A stretch of DNA of 42,347 bases, taken from contig CAJTJA010000013.1 of assembly GCA_910576845.1 (NCBI GenBank), positions 1 through 42,347 on the forward strand, in the 5' to 3' direction. A program made the position numbers and the translations under genes. Under the pieces are notes generated by a model. It saw only the letters and a program-made list of their open reading frames with translations, was not told the DNA's origin and did not search any database. This DNA is from an uncultured Oscillibacter sp. (GTDB lineage Bacteria > Bacillota > Clostridia > Oscillospirales > Oscillospiraceae). This document shows, piece after piece, positions 24,620-33,326 of this stretch (positions are counted from its first letter, which is position 1; every line of letters begins with the position of its first letter).

Positions 24620-25102
24620 ATGTCGATCGAAAAAGTAAGAGCGTATTTCAAAAAGTTTGGTGTAGAAGACCGAATCCGGGAGTTTGACGTTTCCTCTGCC
24701 ACAGTGGAGCTGGCAGCGGTAGCCGTAGGCGTGGAGGGCGCAAGAATTGCCAAGAGCCTGAGCTTTAAGGTAGAGGACAAGCCTATTATCATCGTAGTGG
24801 CGGGAGACGCCAAAATTGACAACAGCAAATATAAGACTCAGTTTCACACCAAGGCCAAAATGCTGACCCATGAAGAGGCCCACAGCCTCATCGGCCACGA
24901 CGTGGGAGGCGTATGCTCCTTCGCCCTTCCGGAAGATGTAAAGGTATATCTTGACGTATCGCTGAAGCGGTTTAAAACCGTCTTTCCCGCCGCTGGCAGC
25001 GATAACAGTGCCATTGAGCTGACCTGCGGCGAACTGGAGCAGTACTCCTCCAACTTTCAGCAGTGGGTTGACGTCTGCAAAGCCTGGCAGGCAGAGGGCT
25101 GA
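24620..25102 (+). CDS. YbaK/EbsC-family aminoacyl-tRNA deacylase
   Basis: Cytoplasmic editing enzyme of 160 residues that removes wrongly attached amino acids from tRNA (YbaK clears Cys-tRNA-Pro). Family core visible: ELAAVAVGVEGARIAKSLSFKV, IIIVVAGDAKIDNSKYK, LIGHDVGGVCSFALPEDVKVYLDVSLKRF. Length normal. ATG follows AGAAAGGGATG. It stands just downstream of the MITE-like element and 20 bp upstream of the nuclease gene, probably one transcript with it. Confidence 0.93.
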   Translation: MSIEKVRAYFKKFGVEDRIREFDVSSATVELAAVAVGVEGARIAKSLSFKVEDKPIIIVVAGDAKIDNSKYKTQFHTKAKMLTHEEAHSLIGHDVGGVCSFALPEDVKVYLDVSLKRFKTVFPAAGSDNSAIELTCGELEQYSSNFQQWVDVCKAWQAEG

Positions 25103-25122
25103 ATGCTTCGGGAGGTGTCGTG

Positions 25123-26217
25123 ATGCTGAAATTCATCCACGCAGCGGATTTTCATCTGGACAGTCCCTTTGCCGCCCTGCCTGCCGGAAGGGCAGCGGAA
25201 CGTCGTCGGGAAAGCCGGGAGCTGATTTTCCGCCTGGCAGACTATGTAAACAGCCGCGGCATCCATCTGGTGCTGCTGGCCGGGGATCTGTTTGACAGCG
25301 CCGCTCTCTATCAGGAAACCGGGGAGGCTCTGGCGGAAGCATTCCGGCGGATAAACGCCCACATCTTTGCCGTGCCGGGAAATCATGACTGGTATGGTCC
25401 CGGCAGTCCGTGGGCTGTGGTGAAATGGCCCGAAAACGTTTATATTTTCCGCGAAAATACTATGACTGCCGCAGCTCTTCCAGACCTGGGCGCCGTGATT
25501 CACGGCGCTGCCTTCACCGGGCCGGAGCAGACGGAAAGCCTTTTGCGGAACTTTTCCGTCCCCGAAGACGGGAACATTCACATCGGCCTGCTCCACGGTG
25601 AAATCGATCCCGCCGGAGCACGATATAACCCTCTCCGGCGGGAAGAAATTGCCTCCAGCGGTTTGGACTATCTGGCCTTAGGTCACATTCACAAACGGGA
25701 AAACCCGGAATCCTATGGCAGAACGCTCTGCGCCTGGCCCGGCTGTATAGAGGGGCGCGGTTTCGATGAGCTGGGTGAAAAGGGCTTTTATGAGGGAGTC
25801 ATTGAAGGCGGAAGTGTTTCTCTTTCTTTCATTCCCTTTGCTCTGCACCGCTATGAGCGGCTTGATGTGGACGTGACAGGGCAATCCCTCAGGGAGGCCG
25901 TGGAAGCGGCGCTGCCCGAAGAAACCGGAAATGACCTGTACCGCATCTGCCTTACCGGTGAAACCGGAGAGGGCGGAGCAAATCCGAAGGCTCTGGAAAC
26001 CGCGTTGTCCGGGCGCTTCTACAGCCTGGAGATTCAGGACCACACTCGTGTGGCGGCGGACGTCTGGGCCAGAGCCGGGGAGGACTCTCTCAGAGGCCTG
26101 TTCCTCCGAGAGCTCCGTGCCAGATGGGAGGCCGCCGAAGACGACGCCGGACGGGAATCCATCACCCGGGCAGTACGCTTTGGCCTGGCCGCTCTGGATC
26201 ACCGGGATATGGGATGA
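25123..26217 (+). CDS. YhaO/SbcD-type DNA repair exonuclease
   Basis: Calcineurin-like metallonuclease of 364 residues. Metal-binding motifs: D9 and H11 in HAADFHLDSP, D55 in LLAGDLFD, NHD at 87-89 in VPGNHDWYG, LLHGE, and LALGHIHK; a C-terminal capping region follows. ATG at 25123 is preferred over GTG one codon upstream because of spacing from GGAGGTG. YhaO/SbcD proteins work with an SMC-like ATPase (YhaN/SbcC) normally encoded directly downstream; here the next gene is rplS, so the partner is elsewhere or lost. Confidence 0.9.
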   Translation: MLKFIHAADFHLDSPFAALPAGRAAERRRESRELIFRLADYVNSRGIHLVLLAGDLFDSAALYQETGEALAEAFRRINAHIFAVPGNHDWYGPGSPWAVVKWPENVYIFRENTMTAAALPDLGAVIHGAAFTGPEQTESLLRNFSVPEDGNIHIGLLHGEIDPAGARYNPLRREEIASSGLDYLALGHIHKRENPESYGRTLCAWPGCIEGRGFDELGEKGFYEGVIEGGSVSLSFIPFALHRYERLDVDVTGQSLREAVEAALPEETGNDLYRICLTGETGEGGANPKALETALSGRFYSLEIQDHTRVAADVWARAGEDSLRGLFLRELRARWEAAEDDAGRESITRAVRFGLAALDHRDMG

Positions 26218-26260
26218 CCGCTCTTCTGACAAATTTCACTGGAAATTCCGAAGAAAATCC

Positions 26261-26289
26261 TTGCAATCCGTGGAAGAGTGTGGTATTCT
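26261..26289 (+). promoter_or_regulatory. Promoter of rplS
   Basis: TTGCAA and TATTCT with a 17-nt spacer, 92 nt before the start codon. Confidence 0.65.
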
Positions 26290-26295
26290 ATTCAG

Positions 26296-26380
26296 GCTAC
26301 AAAGGGCGGTCCTCTGCCGCACGTGGAAAGCCGCACGGAAAATGCGGACAAGAACGCCTATCATAACAGGAGGAAAATCC
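26296..26380 (+). ncRNA. rplS leader, possible L19-type autoregulatory structure
   Basis: The 85-nt leader is GC-rich with short complementary arms (for example CCGCACG and GCCGCACGG regions) ahead of AGGAGG. Firmicutes often carry an L19 leader RNA here; I assign it by position and could not verify the fold. Confidence 0.35.
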
Positions 26381-26722
26381 ATGGATCTCATCAAGGAACT
26401 GAACAAAGAGGCACTGGGCAAAGAGACGCCCAAGGTGCAGATCGGCGACACTGTTCGTGTCCATGTAAAGGTCAAGGAAGGCTCCCGGGAGCGTATCCAG
26501 GTCTTTGAGGGCACCGTTATCGCAAAGAAACACGGCGGCATTGAGGAAACCATCACCGTCCGCCGCATCTCCTACGGCATAGGCGTGGAGAAGGTCTTCC
26601 CTGTTCATTCCCCCTCTATCGATACCATCCAGGTTGTCCGCAACGGTTCTGTCCGCCGGGCCAAGCTGTATTATCTGCGCGGCCGCGTGGGTAAGAGCGC
26701 CAAGATTAAAGAGAAGCTGTAA
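26381..26722 (+). CDS. rplS: 50S ribosomal protein L19 (bL19)
   Basis: Ribosomal protein of 113 residues at the 30S/50S interface. Diagnostic stretches: VQIGDTVRVHVKVKEG, RIQVFEGTVIAKKHGG, TVRRISYGIGVEKVFP, HSPSIDTIQVVR, AKLYYLRGRVGKSAKIKE. ATG follows ACAGGAGG. Monocistronic: own promoter and a strong terminator. Confidence 0.98.
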   Translation: MDLIKELNKEALGKETPKVQIGDTVRVHVKVKEGSRERIQVFEGTVIAKKHGGIEETITVRRISYGIGVEKVFPVHSPSIDTIQVVRNGSVRRAKLYYLRGRVGKSAKIKEKL

Positions 26723-26730
26723 GCAGAACA

Positions 26731-26757
26731 AAAGAGAGGCGTACGCCTCTCTTTTTT
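26731..26757 (+). terminator. Terminator of rplS
   Basis: AAAGAGAGGCG-TA-CGCCTCTCTTT followed by TTT. Confidence 0.92.
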
Positions 26758-27178
26758 CGTTTATCTCCCGTTTCAGAAAACCGGGTAATACCGCGTTTCC
26801 GGGGATAGAGAACCGCCCTCAGAGGCGGAAATAATCCGCGCTTGTGTCATGCAGCAATGCCGATTTGTGGAGAGCCTCTGTTGGAATATCAACATCTCCC
26901 CGTTTATGATTGCTATGAACCTACTGACCGCAGCAGGGTATTCCTGCCGCCTCAGTGGGTCATGTCTTTATTCTCTCGGAGGGTCCGGATACGAGATACG
27001 TCCACCTCTGCCATCATCCCAGGGCCTGTTTACATATGCCCTGGCCGCCCTCCAAAGCGGAAAGAACATCCCAGCGGTCCAAATCCTGCTCCGCGCACCG
27101 GCGGCCGGAACGGCTGTACGCCTGGAGGCAGACATTCTGCCGGAGTGGACAGCGAAATAAAATCCGGCAATTTCCCTC
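26758..27178. other. Non-coding gap between rplS terminator and T-box promoter
   Basis: No ORF with a ribosome site or recognisable family. It contains a third diverged copy of the repeat end (AGGGCCTGTTTACATA at 27021-27036), itself within a CCAGGGC/GCCCTGG hairpin (27019-27044). Confidence 0.6.
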
Positions 27179-27207
27179 TTGCATTTCCGGTTCCGCTGTG
27201 CTATAAG
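27179..27207 (+). promoter_or_regulatory. Promoter of the T-box operon
   Basis: TTGCAT and TATAAG with a 17-nt spacer; transcription would start near 27214. Confidence 0.65.
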
Positions 27208-27213
27208 TAATAA

Positions 27214-27465
27214 TAATATTGCAGCATGTTATCTGTATCAGCGATGAACGGGAAAATAACGTCTACGTTTTGCCAAGAGAGGACGGGCCGCCGGCTGAAA
27301 GCCTGTCCGCAAAGCGCCGTTTGGTTCGCCCGGGAGCCGCCGTGGAGACACGGCCGGTCCGCCCTCCGTTACCAGGGCCTCGAGCGCGCGCCGGACGGCG
27401 CGAATTTGGGTGGTAACGCGGAAGAATTTGCCTTTCGTCCCATATCCGGGGCGGAAGGCTTTTTT
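27214..27465 (+). ncRNA. T-box leader (tRNA-sensing riboswitch), probably tRNA-Phe
   Basis: The T-box sequence AATTTGGGTGGTAACGCGG lies at 27403-27421, followed by a terminator in which GCCTTTCGTCCC (27430-27441) pairs with GGGGCGGAAGGC (27448-27459, two G-U pairs) before TTTTTT. A stem I region begins with GATGAACGGGAA and has AGAGAGG and a GGCTGAAAGCC cap. Uncharged tRNA would stabilise the antiterminator and let transcription continue. A UUC triplet at 27325-27327 on the 3' side of stem I is a candidate specifier, fitting phenylalanine and the downstream pheS, but I could not fold stem I fully. Confidence 0.88.
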
Positions 27466-27589
27466 GCCGTCAGGCAGGCCGCCATCTCCGGGAAACCCCG
27501 CCGGACCGCATTACAGGCAACGCCTCCCATGTCCCTGCGGCCTGTGACAAAATCTAAAGCAGAACAAAATCACCGCGAAGAGGTGCCTT

Positions 27590-28474
27590 ATGAATCGAAA
27601 AAGATGTATCTCCCTCCTTTTGGCTATGCTCCTGCTGAGCGCGATTGCCTGTGCCGCTTTTTTTACGATACTTCAGGCCGGAACAGGCGGAGCAAAGCAC
27701 CCTCTGCCTATTTTGATGTATCACCATGTCGTTGCCGACGGGGAAGAGTACAACAGCATGTGCGTAACGGAAAGCCGTCTGAGAGCCGATCTTCAGTGGC
27801 TGGTGGAAGAAGGCTATCAGACGGTTCTCCCCCGGGAGCTGGCGGCCGGTGAGCTTCCCAAAAAGCCCGTCCTGATTACCTTTGACGACGGCTACCGCAG
27901 CAGTTACGAGCGGGTCTACCCCCTGCTTCAGGAATATGGAGCCAAAGCGGCTCTTTCCATCATGGTGTATATGCAGGACAGCTCCGCCAATGAATTCGTC
28001 TCCTGGGATATGTGCCGGGAGATGGAGGCCTCCGGCCTGGTGGAGATTGGTTCTCACGCATACCGGCTTCACAATCTGGACGGACGGGGCGGAGCCCTCA
28101 CACCCGGCGGCACCAATGGTGTTCAGAGAAAGCCGGAGGAAACGGATGAGGAATTCCGGCTCCGTGTGCTGGATGATCTCCAGATCAGCTATGACCTGAT
28201 AGAGGAAAACCTCGGCCATGCCCCAACCCTTTTCGCTTATCCTTACGGCATCACAGAACCGGACGCAGAGGAATTCATTCAGGAGCTGTTCCCTGTCACT
28301 CTCATTACCAAGCCCACCGATACTGTGTTCCGCACCGCAGACCTGTCCCTGGGGCTTCACAACCTGCCCCGTTTCAATATCACCATGGACAGTCCTCCCG
28401 GCGTTCAGCTGGCCCCTCCCTTGTCCACCCGTTTCAAAACCGGCGTCAAGGTGCTGCTGGGCATGGTCTCCTGA
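27590..28474 (+). CDS. Membrane-anchored polysaccharide deacetylase (NodB fold)
   Basis: Extracytoplasmic carbohydrate esterase of 294 residues, with an N-terminal membrane anchor (CISLLLAMLLLSAIACAAFFTI, 6-27). NodB-type motifs: PILMYHHV, catalytic DD at 99-100 in LITFDDGYRSSY, metal histidines in EIGSHAYRLH (156, 161), and FAYPYG. Likely substrate: peptidoglycan or another N-acetylated wall glycan. ATG follows GAAGAGGTG. It lies between the T-box terminator and pheS with no promoter or terminator seen on either side, so its expression would follow phenylalanyl-tRNA charging. Confidence 0.92.
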   Translation: MNRKRCISLLLAMLLLSAIACAAFFTILQAGTGGAKHPLPILMYHHVVADGEEYNSMCVTESRLRADLQWLVEEGYQTVLPRELAAGELPKKPVLITFDDGYRSSYERVYPLLQEYGAKAALSIMVYMQDSSANEFVSWDMCREMEASGLVEIGSHAYRLHNLDGRGGALTPGGTNGVQRKPEETDEEFRLRVLDDLQISYDLIEENLGHAPTLFAYPYGITEPDAEEFIQELFPVTLITKPTDTVFRTADLSLGLHNLPRFNITMDSPPGVQLAPPLSTRFKTGVKVLLGMVS

Positions 28475-28543
28475 CCCATTAGGCCGGAAAGACACAACTT
28501 CTCAAATACAGCACATTATATTCCGAAAAAGGAGCTGCATACT

Positions 28544-29569
28544 ATGAAAGAACAATTGGAATCCATCCGCAGGGGCGCCCTGGAGGCCATCGGCGGCGCT
28601 CAGGAGCCCTCCGGATTGGAGGCTCTCCGGGTCAAGTACCTGGGCAAGAAGGGCGAGCTCACCGCTGTTCTAAAGCAGATGGGCGGCCTTTCCTCTGAGC
28701 TTCGGCCCGTTATGGGCCAGCTTGCCAACGACGTCCGGGCCAGTGTGGAAAAGGCTATTGAGACGCAGTCCGCCATTCTCTCTCAAAAGGCTCTGGAAGC
28801 GAAGCTGGCAGCTGAAACCATAGACGTTACAATTCCTGGCAGAGCACCCATGCAGGGTCATAAGCATCCCATGTACTCTGTGCTGGACGAGATGAAGGAA
28901 ATTTTCCTGAACATGGGGTTTGAGATTATGGACGGTCCTGAGATCGAGCAGGCAGACTACAACTTCACCAAGCTCAATGCCCCGGAAAACCACCCCTCCC
29001 GGGACTGGACCGACACCTTTTATTTAAAGGAAGACTCCTCCGTCCTCCTTCGCTCCCAGACCTCCCCTATGCAGATTCGGGCCATGGAGGGCTATGGTGT
29101 GCCCATCCGCATGATCTCTGCCGGGCGGGTATACCGCAAGGACGAAGTGGACGCCACCCACTCCCCTATGTTTCATCAGATTGAGGGCCTGGTGGTGGAC
29201 AAGGGCATTACCATGGCGGACCTCAAGGGAACGCTGAACGCCGTCATCCGGGAAATCTACGGACGGGAGACCGTCACCCGGTTCCGGCCCCATCACTTCC
29301 CCTTCACGGAACCCAGCTGCGAGGTGGATATCCAGTGCTATAAATGCGGCGGCAAGGGCTGCCCCACCTGCAAGGGCGAGGGCTGGATTGAAATCCTGGG
29401 CGCAGGCATGGTTCACCCCAAGGTATTGCGGAACTGCGGCGTCGACCCGGAGGAATACTCCGGCTTCGCCTTTGGCATGGGCCTGGAGCGCCTGGCCCTG
29501 GGCCGGTATAAAATTTCCGACATGCGGCTGATCTTCGAAAACGACACACGGTTTTTGGAACAGTTCTAA
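28544..29569 (+). CDS. pheS: Phenylalanyl-tRNA synthetase alpha subunit
   Basis: Catalytic subunit of the (alpha-beta)2 synthetase, cytoplasmic, 341 residues. N-terminal coiled-coil for tRNA binding, then the class II core: motif 2 region RMISAGRVYRKDEVDATHSPMFHQIEG, RFRPHHFPFTEPSCEVD, and motif 3 GFAFGMGLERLALGRY. A Cys-rich insert YKCGGKGCPTCKGEG, common in Firmicutes, precedes WIEILGAGMVHP. ATG follows AAAGGAG. The usual direct coupling to pheT is lost: 915 bp and another gene intervene. Confidence 0.97.
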   Translation: MKEQLESIRRGALEAIGGAQEPSGLEALRVKYLGKKGELTAVLKQMGGLSSELRPVMGQLANDVRASVEKAIETQSAILSQKALEAKLAAETIDVTIPGRAPMQGHKHPMYSVLDEMKEIFLNMGFEIMDGPEIEQADYNFTKLNAPENHPSRDWTDTFYLKEDSSVLLRSQTSPMQIRAMEGYGVPIRMISAGRVYRKDEVDATHSPMFHQIEGLVVDKGITMADLKGTLNAVIREIYGRETVTRFRPHHFPFTEPSCEVDIQCYKCGGKGCPTCKGEGWIEILGAGMVHPKVLRNCGVDPEEYSGFAFGMGLERLALGRYKISDMRLIFENDTRFLEQF

Positions 29570-29861
29570 AGGGCTCGATAGAGGCTTGTCTCCCCCTTTC
29601 CCCGAGGGGGATGCCCGCGTCCCCAACGCGCGGCTGTGCAGTGGGGTCCCTTCCCATGACGCCTGCTGCCCAAGCCGCCGCCCAAAACGGCTGGTTAAGA
29701 ATTTTATGGCGCCGCAGCGCGAGGAGAGGCACTGTCGTGCCCCTGCAAACACGATTTTATTTCTCCTCCCGCCCAAAGCAGCCAAGGGTAAAACCCCCGC
29801 TTGTTTGCACGGCTCTCCCAAAACCGGCGGGCGCGCCGGAGGAAAGGACGGTACCTGAAAT

Positions 29862-30221
29862 ATGGCAGATTATATAACCATCTTTACCTATAGAAATAAA
29901 GTGAGCCTTCTGCTCCAGGCGAGCGATGAAAAAATCATGACCCTGGGAGAGAAGCTGGAGGCCCTCTGCCCGAACGCCTATATGAACGGCTATAACTGGG
30001 AAGCGCTCCTTCAATACTATTTGGAGAAAAATGATCCGGATATACTAACTGGAATGGATTCAGACCCGGAAGCCGACATGTACGAAGGCCACTGGCCCCT
30101 GACCCCGGAGAACGAGGCCCGGGCCAACCGCTTCGCGGACATCATCCGCTCCCTGGTGGAGCAGGAGGAGGAGCTCTGCCGCTTCGTTAAGGAATACTGC
30201 GAAGAAATCGAGTGGGACTGA
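29862..30221 (+). CDS. Small acidic protein inserted between pheS and pheT, possibly Imm51-like
   Basis: Soluble protein of 119 residues, acidic, rich in Glu and Tyr, without signal peptide (MADYITIFTYRNKVSLLLQ; NGYNWEALLQYYLEKNDPDIL; DPEADMYEG). NGYNWEALL followed by a DPEAxMY element reminds me of immunity-protein families such as Imm51 that neutralise polymorphic toxins, but this is recall from a short motif and no toxin gene is nearby. ATG lies 11 nt after GGAAAGG. It breaks the otherwise conserved pheS-pheT pair. Confidence 0.65.
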   Translation: MADYITIFTYRNKVSLLLQASDEKIMTLGEKLEALCPNAYMNGYNWEALLQYYLEKNDPDILTGMDSDPEADMYEGHWPLTPENEARANRFADIIRSLVEQEEELCRFVKEYCEEIEWD

Positions 30222-30484
30222 CCACCCGGGAGCGAACAAATGGAAAAAGGGCGGACCGCCAGGGGCGGCCAACGCTTCGTTCTCCACTCCCGTTGCCGTC
30301 GCTGCGCCGGATTGCGGCGGGGGACTCTTAGACTCTTTCTTCCAAGAGGAGAGGAAGCCGCGCCCACGGACGCATGTCAAAGGTCAAATGCCGCAAAGCG
30401 GCGGCTTTTAGGCCAGGGACAAACAGGGACACAAAGAATCAGCCGTTTTTATGGCTGAAATCCCTTTTTAAGGAGTAAAGTACT
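30222..30484 (+). other. Gap before pheT with a hairpin upstream of the ribosome site
   Basis: TCAGCC-N8-GGCTGA followed by AATCCCTTTTT (about 30440-30470) resembles a weak attenuator directly before AAGGAG. The rest is GC-rich, with small inverted repeats and no coding signal. Confidence 0.5.
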
Positions 30485-33184
30485 ATGAAACTATCCCGTA
30501 AATGGTTACAAGAATTCGTAGACGTGGGCCCGGTGAACGACCGGGATTTTGCCGAGGCCATGACCATCTCCGGCTCCAAGGTGGAGCTCACGGAGGACCT
30601 GGGGGCGGAGATCAAAAACGTGGTGGTGGGCCGCATTGAGAAGATGGAGCGCCACCCGGACAGCGACCACATGTGGATCTGCCATGTTAACGCGGGCCGG
30701 GAGGCGCCGGTCCAGATTGTCACCGGGGCCTGGAATATCCACGAGGGGGACCTGGTTCCCGCGGCCCTGCATGGAGCCGCCCTCCCCGGCGGGAAGACCA
30801 TCGAGCGGGGCAAGCTCCGGGGCGTGGAATCCAATGGCATGCTCTGCTCCTTGAAGGAGCTGGGCCTGGACGAACGGGACTTTCCCTATGCCGTTATTGA
30901 GGCCGCCGCAATTCTGAACGACTATAAACCCATCGACCCCGCTAAGCCGTCCATTTCCGCAAACATCCAGCCGGGCGATAAGATTTTCGGGTCCGTGGTC
31001 TGCGCCGAAGTGGTGGAATGTGCACCCCGGCCCGACGGGAGCTTCCATACCTGCCTGATGCTGAAGGACGCCACCGTCTGCCCGGATACCCGCCTCCAGA
31101 ATCTCCATGTGGGCGACATGGTAGCCTATGACACCAAAACGGATACTATCTGCACTCTGGCGAACCTCCGCGCGGAGCAGCGGGAGTTCCCCCACTGCAT
31201 TCCCGACGGCATCTTTGTTCTCCATGAGGAGGGGATACAGCCCGGAGACGACATCCGCCCTGTCATCGGCGCAGATGACCACGTGGTGGAATTTGAAATC
31301 ACCCCCAACCGGCCCGACTGCCTCAGCGTAATCGGACTGGCCCGGGAGGTCTCTGCTACCTTCGACAAGCCCTGCCGCTTCCACACACCGGAAGTGAAGG
31401 GCGGGGCGGAAGGCGAGCTGCCGGAGCTCCTGGACGTGGAAACCCCGGACGCGGACCTCTGCCCCCGGTACACCGCCCGGATGGTGCGGAACGTAAAGAT
31501 TACCCCTTCCCCCAAGTGGATGCGGGAGCGGCTCCGGGCTAACGGCGTCCGGCCCATCAACAACATCGTGGACATTACAAATTATGTCATGCTGGAATAC
31601 GGCCAGCCCATGCACGCCTTTGACTACCGCTATGTGAAAGGCGGGAAAATCGTAGTACGCCGGGCCCAGGAAGGTGAGGAGCTCACCACCCTGGACGGAA
31701 ATGTCCGGAAACTGGATCCCGGCATGCTGGTCATTGCCGACGACACCCGGGCCGTGGGCCTGGCCGGCATTATGGGCGGACTGAACAGCGAGATTGTGGA
31801 GGACACTGCGGACGTTGTGTTCGAGTCCGCCAACTTCGAGGGAAGCTGCATTCGCAAGACCGCCCTGGCCTTAGGGATGCGGACGGAGGCCTCTGCCAAG
31901 TTCGAAAAGGGCCTGGACATTCTGAACACCCTTCCCGCCGTGAACCGGGCCTGCGAGCTGGTGGAGCTCCTGGGAGCCGGCGACGTGGTGGACGGCGTGA
32001 TCGACATTCTGAACTACGTCCCCCAGCCCACCGTTTTGAAGGTAGAGCCGGAGAAAATTAACGCCCTGCTGGGCACCGCCGTGGCGGAGAACGTGATGTA
32101 TACCACTTTGCAGAAACTGGGCTTTGAGACCACCACGGAGCGTGGCATGATCAAGGTTCCCTCCTGGCGGGGCGATGTGGAGGGCATGGCAGACCTGGCC
32201 GAAGAGGTGGCCCGGTTCTACGGCTACAACAACATTCCCAACACCCTCTCCTCCGGACTGAACGAGCGCCGGGGATGGAACTCTGTCCAGCAGGCGGAAA
32301 ATACCGCCGGGGCCCTCTGCCGGGCGGCCGGGTACAGTGAGATCATCACCTACTCCTTCATCAGCCCCGCCTACTATGACAAGATCAACCTCCCGGCGGA
32401 CTCCCCTCTTCGAAATTCTATGAAGATTCTGAACCCCCTGGGGGAGGACACCTCTATCATGCGAACCACCACCCTGCCCTCCATGCTGGAAATCCTGGCC
32501 CGAAACTGCCACTACCGGAACAAGGCCGTCCGGCTCTACGAGCTGGGCCGGACCTATTTCGCCAAGGACGACGGCTCCGGCATGGCAGATGAGCCCAAAG
32601 TGCTGTCCATGGGCGGTTACGGCGATATGGACTTCTTTGACATGAAGGGGGCCGCGGAGGCGGTGTTGAAGGGTTTGCGCATCGGAGACCTCCGTTTTGA
32701 GGCAGAGAGCGGAAATCCCTCCTACCACCCGGGACGCTGTGCCAAAGTCTACAGCGGCAGCCGTCTTCTGGGCGTGCTTGGACAGATTCATCCTGCCGTG
32801 GTGGAGAACTATGACGCGGACTGCGAGCTGTATGCTGTGGAATTGAGCTTTAACGCCCTCTTTGAGAGCATGGGCGGCGCCCCGGTCTATCAGCCTCTGC
32901 CCCGCTTCCCCGCCGTCACTAGAGATATCGCTTTGGTCTGCGACAAAAATCTCCCTGTCGCCAGGTTGGAGGACTGCATCCGCCGGGGAGCCAAAGGTCT
33001 TTTGAAAGCCGTGAACCTCTTCGACGTATACGCCGGCAAAGGCATTCCCGAGGGGAAGAAAAGCGTGGCTTTCAGCCTGGAGCTCCGCGCCGGCGACCGG
33101 AGCCTCACCGCCCAGGAAGCCGACGAAGATGTAAACGGTATCCTGGAACTGCTCAGCAGCGAACTGAACGCCGTGCTGCGATAA
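30485..33184 (+). CDS. pheT: Phenylalanyl-tRNA synthetase beta subunit with duplicated tRNA-binding domain
   Basis: Beta subunit of 899 residues, about 100 longer than the usual 800. In order: N-terminal B1, EMAP-type tRNA-binding OB domain (about 42-137: VVVGRIEKMERHPDSDHMWICHVN, ending MLCSLKELGLDERDFPYAV), an extra segment (138-240), then B3/B4 editing domain, B5, the class II-like core and the C-terminal FDX-ACB domain (PRFPAVTRDIALV). The extra segment repeats the end of the OB domain: ICTLANLRAEQREFPHCI (222-239) lines up with LCSLKELGLDERDFPYAV (120-137), and VVECAPRPDGSFHTCLML with the HPDSD region. It looks like a decayed tandem duplication. ATG follows AAGGAG. Confidence 0.96.
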   Translation: MKLSRKWLQEFVDVGPVNDRDFAEAMTISGSKVELTEDLGAEIKNVVVGRIEKMERHPDSDHMWICHVNAGREAPVQIVTGAWNIHEGDLVPAALHGAALPGGKTIERGKLRGVESNGMLCSLKELGLDERDFPYAVIEAAAILNDYKPIDPAKPSISANIQPGDKIFGSVVCAEVVECAPRPDGSFHTCLMLKDATVCPDTRLQNLHVGDMVAYDTKTDTICTLANLRAEQREFPHCIPDGIFVLHEEGIQPGDDIRPVIGADDHVVEFEITPNRPDCLSVIGLAREVSATFDKPCRFHTPEVKGGAEGELPELLDVETPDADLCPRYTARMVRNVKITPSPKWMRERLRANGVRPINNIVDITNYVMLEYGQPMHAFDYRYVKGGKIVVRRAQEGEELTTLDGNVRKLDPGMLVIADDTRAVGLAGIMGGLNSEIVEDTADVVFESANFEGSCIRKTALALGMRTEASAKFEKGLDILNTLPAVNRACELVELLGAGDVVDGVIDILNYVPQPTVLKVEPEKINALLGTAVAENVMYTTLQKLGFETTTERGMIKVPSWRGDVEGMADLAEEVARFYGYNNIPNTLSSGLNERRGWNSVQQAENTAGALCRAAGYSEIITYSFISPAYYDKINLPADSPLRNSMKILNPLGEDTSIMRTTTLPSMLEILARNCHYRNKAVRLYELGRTYFAKDDGSGMADEPKVLSMGGYGDMDFFDMKGAAEAVLKGLRIGDLRFEAESGNPSYHPGRCAKVYSGSRLLGVLGQIHPAVVENYDADCELYAVELSFNALFESMGGAPVYQPLPRFPAVTRDIALVCDKNLPVARLEDCIRRGAKGLLKAVNLFDVYAGKGIPEGKKSVAFSLELRAGDRSLTAQEADEDVNGILELLSSELNAVLR

Positions 33185-33326
33185 GCTCCGCCCTCACCGT
33201 CTTCTTTTCGAAAAAGAACCGCTTTTCTTCTAATCGTAAAGGGCACCGCCTATCCGCAGTCTCCTGCGGCGATATCTGCCGCAAACTTCAAATGAATTCA
33301 ATAAATTCTTTGAAGCATTCTGGCTT
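33185..33326. other. Gap after pheT with small hairpins
   Basis: Contains CCGCAG/CTGCGG, TGCGGC/GCCGCA and CTTCAAA/TTTGAAG inverted repeats; none has a clean T-tract, so the pheT terminator is not assigned with confidence. Confidence 0.4.

Noticed and set aside
25436..25447. AAAACGTTTATA as a further LacI-type operator
   Set aside because: Inside the nuclease coding sequence and lacking the GC-flanked palindrome.
26842..27210. Frame of 122 codons between rplS and the T-box
   Set aside because: No ribosome site, Pro/Arg-rich shadow composition, and it crosses the T-box promoter.
27323..27335. GGTTCGCCCGGG as a tRNA T-arm
   Set aside because: No acceptor or anticodon arm around it; it belongs to stem I of the T-box.
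27226..27852. Frame of 208 codons starting in the T-box leader
   Set aside because: It runs through the T-box terminator and overlaps the deacetylase in another frame; the RNA features explain the sequence.
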